Assembly (NCBI RefSeq): GCF_024519155.1
Contig: NZ_JANIFJ010000005.1
Coordinates: forward strand, 186,001-250,000
DNA length: 64,000 nucleotides
Origin: Mangrovibrevibacter kandeliae
Lineage (GTDB): Bacteria; Pseudomonadota; Alphaproteobacteria; Rhizobiales; Rhizobiaceae
Reading direction: 5' to 3'
Below, one piece after another: positions 58,105-64,000 of the stretch. Both the position numbers and the translations under genes were made by a program. Under the pieces are notes generated by a model, which was given only the letters and a program-made list of their open reading frames with translations, ran no database searches and was not told the origin of the DNA. The stretch's first letter is position 1. The number at the start of each line of letters is the position of its first letter.

Positions 58105-58770
58105 TCAGTGCAGCAGCCGACCGCCGTCGAGCCGCAGCACGCGCCCGAGCCGCCCGACGAAGCGCGGGTCGTGGCTCGCGACGATCAGCGTCGCACCGGC
58201 CTCCGACACGAGCTCGATCAGGAGGTCGGCGACCGCCGTTCCGGCCTCGGCGTCGAGGCTCGCCGTCGGTTCGTCCGCAACGATGACGCCAGGCCGGGCG
58301 ACCAGGGCACGAGCGACCGCGACCCGTTGCATCTGGCCGCGCGACATCGTCTCCACCGGCTGCCCGTGTCGCAGGATGCCGACGCGGGTGAGAAGCCGTC
58401 GCGCCTCTTCGGTCAGGGCCGGCAACCGCCGAAGCCGGGCGAGACGCTGCGGCAGCAGCACGTTGTCGATCGCCGACAGCCCCGGGAACAGATGAAAGTC
58501 CTGCATCACGAGGCCGACATTGGCCGCCCGCCAACGGTCGCGCCGGCTTTCGGACAAGGCCTCGAGGTCGGTGCCCCGCCAGGCGACATGGCCCGAGCTT
58601 GCGGGTTCGAGGCCGGTGACGACGTTGATGAAGGTCGTCTTGCCTGAGCCTGACGGGCCGGTCAGGGCGACCTGGCTGCCGGCCGGCAGAGCCAGCTCGG
58701 AAATGGCGAGCACCGGCTGATCGAGGCCGGGGAAGCGGACCTCGAGATCGCGGATCGCAAGGTCGAGCAT
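58105..58770 (-). CDS. ABC transporter ATPase (LolD/MacB type) with altered signature motif
   Basis: A 221-residue ATPase. Walker A is GPSGSGKTT, Walker B VIVADEPTASLD and the switch His in IVASHDPRF. The signature reads MSRGQMQRV rather than LSGGQ: the first Gly is Arg. This is unusual, since that Gly helps contact ATP across the dimer. It works with the FtsX-type permease downstream and begins 2 nt after the stop of the CPFC-protein gene, so the three are one operon. Confidence 0.88.
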   Translation of the reverse strand: MLDLAIRDLEVRFPGLDQPVLAISELALPAGSQVALTGPSGSGKTTFINVVTGLEPASSGHVAWRGTDLEALSESRRDRWRAANVGLVMQDFHLFPGLSAIDNVLLPQRLARLRRLPALTEEARRLLTRVGILRHGQPVETMSRGQMQRVAVARALVARPGVIVADEPTASLDAEAGTAVADLLIELVSEAGATLIVASHDPRFVGRLGRVLRLDGGRLLH

Positions 58771-58772
58771 GC

Positions 58773-59237
58773 TCAGGCCGCGCCGAAGGACGCGTCGACG
58801 ATGCGCAACCGGCTGAGGAAGCCGGTTTCAGGATCGCGCCAGGATCCGACCTCAAGTCGTCCCTCGACCTCGATCAGGGCGTTTGCCTGCTCGAAGGTCC
58901 TGGCGTCGTCGAGATAGATGACCACGATGTTGTCCGGCCAGTCTGCGTCGGTCGAGCAGAACGGGCAGAGCGCCATCGGGATCTCGGTGAGGACGAAGAA
59001 GTTCGACTCGGCCTTCAGCGGCGGGGCCATGAACCCCTTCATCGCCACCGGCTGGCCGTCGAGGCCCTTGACCTTGTCGGAGAAGGTGAGGCCGAGGACG
59101 CTGATCTTGCCGTAGAGCTCGTCGAACGTGAGCGAGGTTTCGGCGTGGGCGCGGCGCACCGGCATCAGCGTCAGGCCGACGAGCCCAGCAAGACCACCTT
59201 GCAGGAGACGGCGGCGCGAGACGGCGTTGGTCAGCAT
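58773..59237 (-). CDS. Tat-exported CPFC protein (DUF3299-like)
   Basis: A 154-residue protein with a twin-arginine signal (SRRRLLQGGLAGLVGLTLMP, cleavage near AHA). The mature part has LDGQPVAMKGFMAPP, related to DUF3299 proteins, and CPFC (91-94) followed by STDADWPDN, a possible metal or redox site. It is coupled to the ATPase gene (2-nt gap). In Zrg-type zinc systems a DUF3299 protein accompanies the ATPase and permease; here the His-rich binding protein of that system is absent. The ATG at 59237 with GAGG upstream is chosen over a start 15 codons earlier. Confidence 0.75.
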   Translation of the reverse strand: MLTNAVSRRRLLQGGLAGLVGLTLMPVRRAHAETSLTFDELYGKISVLGLTFSDKVKGLDGQPVAMKGFMAPPLKAESNFFVLTEIPMALCPFCSTDADWPDNIVVIYLDDARTFEQANALIEVEGRLEVGSWRDPETGFLSRLRIVDASFGAA

Positions 59238-59315
59238 GTCATCGACCTCTTCAAGCGGTTCGGCCCCGGATGCAGAGAGCACCCGGAGCCGCGATTTCAG
59301 GCAAAGAGCCTCAAA

Positions 59316-61070
59316 TCAGTTCGTCGCCGGAGCCAGGGCGAAGACATCCGCGAGCACCTTGTAGACATCGCTCTGCTCCATGTAGCCCTTGAACTCTTCC
59401 GAGCCCGGACCGGTCGCCTGCAGCACCACGTCGTCGACTGCGTGGACGGCGCTGTCGGCCGACTTCGGCAGGTTGCCGGTGCGAAGCACCGCGCCGGGAA
59501 CGTCCTTGTACTGCTCGTTGGCGACGTAGGTGCCGTCGGCGCCCTTCACCGCCGGCTCGAACGGGCCATCCATCTTCGGACGGAAGGTCTCGTAGTAGTC
59601 CGGGTAGTTGTTGGCGAACATCGCCAGCCGGCGGGTCACGTCGACGCGGTCCGGATAGCCGTCGCCGTCCTTGTCCTCGTAGTTCGGGAAGCCGGCCTCC
59701 GCATAGGTGCCGACCTTCTCGCGCATCTCCTCGCCCGGCTTCTCGTCGTCGACGGTGCCGATCAGCGAGACGCCGTGGGTGTGATCGCCGGTGACGACGA
59801 TCAAGGTGTCCGGATGGGTCTTGGCGAAGTCCATGCCGAGGCCGACCGCCTTGTCGAACTCGATGGTCTCGAACTCCGCGCGATCCCAGTCCATCGGATG
59901 GGACATCTTGTCGATCGACGCGCCCTCGACCATGAGGAAGAAGCCATCCTCGTCCTTGGACAGCTGGTCGAGCGCGACCTGGGTCATCTGCACCAGACCC
60001 GGCTGGTTCGGGAACTTGTCGACCGTGCCCTTGTGCAGGAAGTCCCGGTCGAGCGTCACGTCCATGTTGCCAGTGTGGAACAGGCCGAGGATCTTGCCGC
60101 TGTTGGTGCCGTTGGCCTGCTCCAGTTCGCTCTTGTCGGTCGCCAGCGTGTAGCCGGCGTCCCTGAACATCTGGATGTAGTCCTTGTCGTCCTTGCGCTT
60201 GGAGCCGTTGGTCGCCTGCGGCAGGAAGTAGGCCGAGCCGCCGCCGAGCAGGATCTCCGGCTTGACGTCGTAGAACATGCCGACGATGTCGGCCTTGTCG
60301 CCGCGCAGGCGGGTGTGGGACACGACGGCCGCCGGGGTTGCGTCCTCGAGCTCGGCGGTGGAGACGACACCGACCGACTTGCCGCCGGTGCGGCGCAGGG
60401 CCTCGCCGATGGTCTCGACCTTCGGATCGTCCTGGCTCGGCTTGGTGCGGTCGGCATAGACGCCGAGAGCGTTCACCGCCGACTTGTGGCCGGTCATGTA
60501 GGCCGACATCGTGTTGGCGCTGTCGGTGGCGATGGCGCCCGTCGACGAGGTGCCGATGAAGGCCATGTGGTCGAGGTCGTCCATGTTCAGACGGCCGTTC
60601 GCCTTGCCCTCGGTCATGCCCTTCGACATGATGCGGGCGGCGGTGCGGTGCGCGACGGAGAGGCCGTCACCGAGGAAGAAGATGATGTTCTTCGCCTTAG
60701 GAGCCGCCGGGGTGCCGTAGACGTTCCAGGTGACGCTCTTGGTCTCGCCGCCGGCCTTGGCCTGCACGGTGTAGGAGCCCGGGGTGGCGATGCTCGCGCC
60801 GCGGATCAGCACCGCAGAGGCTTCGACGCCGTCCTTCAGGCCCTCTTCCTTCTCGACGAACTCGACGTCTTGGCCGAGCACGTCCTCGGCCGGCTTGCCA
60901 TTGACGGTCACGGTGACCTCGTCCGGCTTCACGACCGCGTCGAACTCGACCTTCATGTCGAATGGAGACCGGGCGAGGATGGTGGCGCGATCGAGCGGAT
61001 AGACGGTCGTCGCTGAGGCCGCCGAGACGCAACAGGTCGTGGCGGTGAGAAGGGCGAGAAGGCCGCGCAT
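59316..61070 (-). CDS. phoA: Alkaline phosphatase, PhoA family, with N-terminal Ig-like domain
   Basis: A 584-residue periplasmic phosphomonoesterase. After a signal peptide (to ~20), residues ~21-120 form an Ig-like extra domain, explaining the length over the ~470-residue E. coli enzyme. The metal and nucleophile motifs follow in order: FFLGDGLS, nucleophile Ser184 in ATDSANTM, EGASIDKMSHP, VTGDHTHGV and the late His in SAVHAVDDV. A DKDGDGYPD loop looks like a calcium site. It lies 78 nt upstream of the CPFC/ABC operon, same strand. No clear Pho box was found in the upstream gap. Confidence 0.92.
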   Translation of the reverse strand: MRGLLALLTATTCCVSAASATTVYPLDRATILARSPFDMKVEFDAVVKPDEVTVTVNGKPAEDVLGQDVEFVEKEEGLKDGVEASAVLIRGASIATPGSYTVQAKAGGETKSVTWNVYGTPAAPKAKNIIFFLGDGLSVAHRTAARIMSKGMTEGKANGRLNMDDLDHMAFIGTSSTGAIATDSANTMSAYMTGHKSAVNALGVYADRTKPSQDDPKVETIGEALRRTGGKSVGVVSTAELEDATPAAVVSHTRLRGDKADIVGMFYDVKPEILLGGGSAYFLPQATNGSKRKDDKDYIQMFRDAGYTLATDKSELEQANGTNSGKILGLFHTGNMDVTLDRDFLHKGTVDKFPNQPGLVQMTQVALDQLSKDEDGFFLMVEGASIDKMSHPMDWDRAEFETIEFDKAVGLGMDFAKTHPDTLIVVTGDHTHGVSLIGTVDDEKPGEEMREKVGTYAEAGFPNYEDKDGDGYPDRVDVTRRLAMFANNYPDYYETFRPKMDGPFEPAVKGADGTYVANEQYKDVPGAVLRTGNLPKSADSAVHAVDDVVLQATGPGSEEFKGYMEQSDVYKVLADVFALAPATN

Positions 61071-61282
61071 TGAAAGGTCTCCAAGACTGATGGCGGCCCT
61101 CCGTTACCGGCTCTGCATGTCACTCGGATGACGGCGGTCCCGACCCGTTCTTGAAGCTGGAGTGTGGGCTGCGACGACCGATGACCTCTGTGTGCGATCC
61201 CGCAGAACCAGCGGGACCGACCCTCCGCAGGGCGAAGCTCCGTACTCGTGTCGCGATTGTGCGAAAGGTTCCGCGTCACCGG

Positions 61283-61307
61283 GGAACCTTCCTGTGAACC
61301 CGCCGTT
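61283..61307 (+). promoter_or_regulatory. EcfG-type (general stress) promoter, exact consensus match
   Basis: GGAAC-N16-CGTT matches exactly the EcfG consensus. It ends 32 nt before the ATG of the single-domain response regulator. It is the clearest regulatory site in the 269-nt gap between the phosphatase and this gene. Confidence 0.7.
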
Positions 61308-61339
61308 GATCAGACTCGACTCACTGGACCAGGTGACTG

Positions 61340-61684
61340 ATGCGGATCCTGATCGTGGAGGATGATGCGCTGACGCGCATGACCGCAGCGATGCTTCTGG
61401 AGGAGGCAGGCTACGCGGTCGACGAGGTGGGCGATGCGGAGGATGCGCTCACCGCCCTGGAACGGCAGCCGAACGTCTTTACGCATGTCTTCACGGACGT
61501 GTCGTTGCCTGGAACGATGGACGGCCTTTCTCTCGCCCGCACGGTGCAGGATCGGTGGCCGGACATCCAGGTGGTCATCACCTCCGGTCATCCGGCCACG
61601 AGAGCGGCAGATGCGCTGCCGCATTGCGTGCGCTATCTGCCGAAGCCGTGGACGAGCATCGACGTTCTCAACGTCGTCATCTGA
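61340..61684 (+). CDS. Single-domain response regulator (CheY-like)
   Basis: A 114-residue receiver domain without an output domain. The acidic pocket is EDD (7-9), the phospho-acceptor Asp53 (FTDVSLPG), the switch Thr/Ser in VITSGHP and Lys in LPKPW. It is close in style to the receivers of the hybrid kinase at 26505. It may serve as a phosphate sink or relay, or bind a partner. The EcfG-type promoter upstream points to induction in the general stress response. Confidence 0.9.
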   Translation: MRILIVEDDALTRMTAAMLLEEAGYAVDEVGDAEDALTALERQPNVFTHVFTDVSLPGTMDGLSLARTVQDRWPDIQVVITSGHPATRAADALPHCVRYLPKPWTSIDVLNVVI

Positions 61685-61698
61685 TCTTCCGAGCAGGC

Positions 61699-61974
61699 TT
61701 ACGCCGAGGCCGCGCGGCCGGCATCGTCCTCATCGTCGTCGACGACGTCCGCGTGTGGCCGATCGGTGCCACCGGCGAGTTCCTCATGCCAGAAGCCGGT
61801 CGAATCCTGGTAGCGGATTGCTGCCGTTTCGCCGGCAACCGCCTGACGCTCCGAGGCGTCCTTTGCCGCCCGCAGGGCCGCCTCGTGGCTGGTGAAGGTC
61901 TCCGAATACACGTCGTTGACCTTGTAGGCCCAGCCGCCGTCGTGCTGGACGATGTGATAGTGGACATCAACCAC
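61699..61974 (-). CDS. DUF2188 small stress-type protein (GTG start)
   Basis: A 91-residue protein. Residues 1-45 (VHYHIVQHDGGWAYKVNDV then SETFTSHEAALRAAKDAS) are a DUF2188 domain; the tail contains an acidic run (DDDEDDAG). The frame is open to an ATG at 62064, but an exact EcfG-type promoter lies inside that extension, and the GTG at 61974 has AGGGG upstream and starts at the domain boundary, so the shorter form is preferred. Function unknown; the family often appears among stress genes. Confidence 0.75.
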   Translation of the reverse strand: MVDVHYHIVQHDGGWAYKVNDVYSETFTSHEAALRAAKDASERQAVAGETAAIRYQDSTGFWHEELAGGTDRPHADVVDDDEDDAGRAASA

Positions 61975-62028
61975 GTCGCTACCCCTGTCTGAAACTGCCG
62001 CCGGATCCGTGCCGGCCGGTGCAGCCTC

Positions 62029-62053
62029 AACGCCGAGGGGTGTCAGCCGTTCC
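62029..62053 (-). promoter_or_regulatory. EcfG-type (general stress) promoter, exact consensus match
   Basis: Read on the minus strand, GGAAC (62053-62049) and CGTT (62032-62029) are spaced by 16 nt. It lies 54 nt upstream of the GTG start of the DUF2188 gene and argues that this gene starts downstream of the first in-frame ATG. Confidence 0.65.
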
Positions 62054-62068
62054 GCGGCGCTCATTCGA

Positions 62069-62272
62069 TCAGTCGAGCGGGCGCACGTAGATCGGCAGGC
62101 GTGACGGCACGCGCGTGCAGCCGTGCAGCAGGCAGGCCTCGTCCACCGGCCGCGGCTCGGCCCAGGCGTATTCGATGCCGAGCTGCTGCGCGATGCTCAG
62201 GGGATGCCGATTGTCGCCGAGGGTCTCTGCGGTGACGCAGTCGATCGCGACCGTGGTGCCGAAACTCGCCAT
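62069..62272 (-). CDS. 67-residue hypothetical protein
   Basis: A short protein (MASFGTTVAIDCVTAETLGDN...RLPIYVRPLD) with no recognised family, signal or membrane segment. It has three cysteines, two in ACLLHGC. It ends just before the ATG-extended frame of the DUF2188 gene and its promoter, in a patch of small stress-type genes on the same strand. Codon use (G/C in third positions) is like the neighbours. Confidence 0.5.
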   Translation of the reverse strand: MASFGTTVAIDCVTAETLGDNRHPLSIAQQLGIEYAWAEPRPVDEACLLHGCTRVPSRLPIYVRPLD

Positions 62273-62422
62273 GTGAACATCCTGTCTTACAGTCAGGCCT
62301 TCAGCATCGCAGCCGGGGCTTGCCGGAGCGTCAACGCCGTCAGCAATTGCGTGGCAGGGTCAATGCGCCCCACATTCGGTCGCTAAACTTCGAACGATCC
62401 GCGCGGCTCGAAGGGCAGCGCC

Positions 62423-62596
62423 TCAAGCGACGGCGGCGTCGTCTTCCATGTCGAGCATGAACCGGATTTCGTCCGTGCTGAAGCCGCCTTCGCGGGCGAT
62501 CTCGACGAACGTGCGGTCGATGGTCGTCTTCGGCTGCTGCACGCCGGCCTCGCCACCGTCACCGGCCGGGACCTCGGCGTCGGGATGTCTGCACAT
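62423..62596 (-). CDS. 57-residue hypothetical protein
   Basis: A small protein beginning MCRHPDAEVPAGDGGE with a helical C-terminal half (IDRTFVEIAREGGFSTDEIR then FMLDMEDD) that resembles a small helix-turn-helix or sporulation-type module. A strong ribosome site (GGGAGG) lies 9 nt upstream of the ATG at 62596. No family is recognised. Its charge pattern and the ribosome site support coding. Confidence 0.5.
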   Translation of the reverse strand: MCRHPDAEVPAGDGGEAGVQQPKTTIDRTFVEIAREGGFSTDEIRFMLDMEDDAAVA

Positions 62597-62744
62597 GGGT
62601 CATCCTCCCGCTCATGCGTCTGAAGGGGATCGTGCAGGATCCCTGCCCAATCGCCAGCCTTAGGAGCTTAGGCTTGCGCGGGCCTGACCGCCAGCGGGAT
62701 CGACCCTCGCCGCGATCGGCCGCCGCGCCAGTCCCGCCGATGCG

Positions 62745-64000
62745 TCAGGCGAGGGCAGTCCCGCGCGTCTCGGTATCGACCAGCGCGACGGCGCCCGCGC
62801 CGATCAGGAGGAGCACCGCGAAAACGGTGAGCGCCGTGCCGAAGCCGGCCGCGACCACCGGCGCCATCACCGTCGGCGCTGCAAGGCCGCCGAGGCGCGC
62901 CATCGCGCCTGCAAACCCCATGCCGCTGGCGCGCAGCCGGGTCGGGAACAGCTCCGGCGTGAAGGCATAGAGGGCGCCCCAGGTCCCGAGCAGCGCGAAG
63001 CTCATCAGGATCATCGCGCCCGCGACCAGAACGGCCGACGTGGCGAGCGCATAGAGCGAGCAGCTGGCCGCGCTGACGAGAAGGAAGCCGATCAGCGTCG
63101 GCTTGCGGCCCCAGCGCTCAACGCCATAGGCAGCCAGCGCGTAGCCCGGGAGCTGCGCGAGCGCGATCACCACGAGGAAGAGGTGGCCCCGCACGAAGCC
63201 GAAGCCCTGGCCGGCGAGCTGTGCCGGCAGCCAGGCGAAGACCCCGTAATAGGAGATCGACACGAGCAGCCAGGCGGTGAACATCGCCAGGCTGCGCCGC
63301 ATGAGGCTGCCGGCGAAGAGCTCGGACAGCCGGGTGCGCGTCGCCGGGGCGGCGGTCAGCGGCGCCACCGGATTGACCCCTCCGTTCATCGCCGCAACGC
63401 GCTCCAGCGTCGCCCGCGCCTCCGGCTCGCGGCCGCTGCGCAGAAGGTAGAGCGGCGACTCGGGCACCCAGAACCGCAGAACGATGCCGATCGCCGCGGG
63501 CAGGCCGGTCAGAAAGAAGATGACGCGCCAGGCCTCCGGCACCCCGTTCGACTGCACCGCCCAGGCGATCAGCGCCACCGCGACGGTCCCGACCGCCCAG
63601 AAGCCCTCGAGGATCACCAGCCACCGCCCGCGCTTCTCCGGCGTCAGGAACTCCGCCATCATCGCGTAGTCGACCGGCAGCGTGCCGCCGACGCCGATGC
63701 CGGTCAGCAGGCGCAGCGCCAGCAGCCACTCGAAGCCCGGCGCGAAAGCCGACAGGACTCCGAAGACCGCATCGATGAGGACGGTGACGATGAGGACCCT
63801 GCGCCGCCCGAGACGATCCGCCAGCCGGCCGAACAGCGCGGCGCCGACCAACATTCCGAGGAAGAAGGCGGTGCCCGTCTGCAGCGCCTGCGGCACTGTG
63901 AGCCCGAAGCTGCCGGCGATCGAGGGCGCGGTGAGGCCGATCGCCAGCACCTGCATGGCATCCGCCGCCCAGACGAGGCCGAAAATGCCGAGCAGGCGCC
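62745..64000 (-). CDS. MFS transporter, metabolite/H+ symporter type (5' end cut by window edge)
   Basis: At least 418 residues of a major facilitator protein; the frame is open to the window end, where the first helix (LLGIFGLVWAADAMQVLAIG) begins, so the start lies outside. The inter-helix motif GRLADRLGRRRVLI (loop 2-3) and RLLTGIGVGGTLPV are typical of the aromatic-acid/sugar-acid symporter and SV2-like branch, as is ELFPTRLRASGMGF in the second half. About twelve helices are expected. Substrate unknown. It ends at 62745; the ~150 nt to the next small gene holds an imperfect hairpin near 62657-62675 only. Confidence 0.9.
   Translation of the reverse strand, partial: RLLGIFGLVWAADAMQVLAIGLTAPSIAGSFGLTVPQALQTGTAFFLGMLVGAALFGRLADRLGRRRVLIVTVLIDAVFGVLSAFAPGFEWLLALRLLTGIGVGGTLPVDYAMMAEFLTPEKRGRWLVILEGFWAVGTVAVALIAWAVQSNGVPEAWRVIFFLTGLPAAIGIVLRFWVPESPLYLLRSGREPEARATLERVAAMNGGVNPVAPLTAAPATRTRLSELFAGSLMRRSLAMFTAWLLVSISYYGVFAWLPAQLAGQGFGFVRGHLFLVVIALAQLPGYALAAYGVERWGRKPTLIGFLLVSAASCSLYALATSAVLVAGAMILMSFALLGTWGALYAFTPELFPTRLRASGMGFAGAMARLGGLAAPTVMAPVVAAGFGTALTVFAVLLLIGAGAVALVDTETRGTALA

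Noticed and set aside
61071-61282. Pho box upstream of the alkaline phosphatase
   Set aside because: TGTCAC and TGACGG words occur near 61120, but they do not form the two properly spaced direct repeats of a Pho box.

Overview
The window is GC-rich, gene-dense chromosome from an alphaproteobacterium, most likely Hyphomicrobiales (Rhizobiales). This is inferred from a ChvE-GguA-GguB sugar transporter, hydroxyproline-isomer enzymes, a divergent formaldehyde-activating-enzyme homologue, DUF2934/DUF6496/DUF2188 small stress-type proteins, and promoter-like sites of the general-stress sigma factor EcfG. No rRNA, tRNA, prophage, transposase or CRISPR array was seen. Both ends cut a gene: a GguB-type permease on the left and an MFS transporter on the right.

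Region 1 (1-4.6 kb, minus): a sugar ABC transporter (chvE-gguA-gguB) preceded by a FadR-type GntR repressor, with a near-ideal operator just upstream of the repressor. Region 2 (4.7-14.2 kb, plus): a sulfite-oxidase-like enzyme, then a tight cluster for hydroxyprolines (D-amino-acid dehydrogenase type, 4-hydroxyproline epimerase, pyrroline-2-carboxylate reductase type, enolase-superfamily cis-3-hydroxyproline dehydratase type, trans-3-hydroxyproline dehydratase type), glycerol kinase and a sarcosine-oxidase-like flavoenzyme. Together these would feed 4-hydroxy-, trans-3-hydroxy- and cis-3-hydroxyproline towards pyrroline intermediates and proline. The later steps of the 4-hydroxyproline route are not in the window. 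Region 3 (14.3-22 kb): a DUF2231 membrane protein with a PQQ-type sugar dehydrogenase lipoprotein, a YegD-like Hsp70, and a three-subunit molybdenum aldehyde-dehydrogenase-type complex ([2Fe-2S], Mo subunit, triheme cytochrome c).

Region 4 (22-31 kb): NAD synthetase, an SDR without the usual Tyr/Lys, a metallophosphoesterase, a Fae homologue, a hybrid histidine kinase with two receivers, and small stress-type proteins. Region 5 (30-47 kb): an RND efflux pair, aldo/keto reductase, a zinc-knuckle microprotein with a membrane protein, a second Ldh_2-family dehydrogenase, lysS, a PhzD-type isochorismatase-family protein, a DUF2778 envelope protein, and several reductases with a MmyB-type regulator. 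Region 6 (46.8-55 kb): methylmalonate-semialdehyde dehydrogenase and an oligopeptide ABC operon (oppABCDF type). Between oppC and oppD this operon carries an extra unit: a perfect 33-nt inverted repeat whose arms are themselves palindromic (REPIN-like), followed by a small GIY-YIG nuclease gene. This is the most unusual structure in the window.

Region 7 (55-64 kb): a DUF2937 protein, an acyltransferase, a MacB/FtsX-like ABC exporter or importer pair with a Tat-exported CPFC protein (resembling zinc-linked Zrg clusters) beside a PhoA-type alkaline phosphatase, then a patch of small stress-type genes (response regulator, DUF2188, two hypotheticals) with two exact matches to the EcfG promoter consensus, and a truncated MFS transporter.
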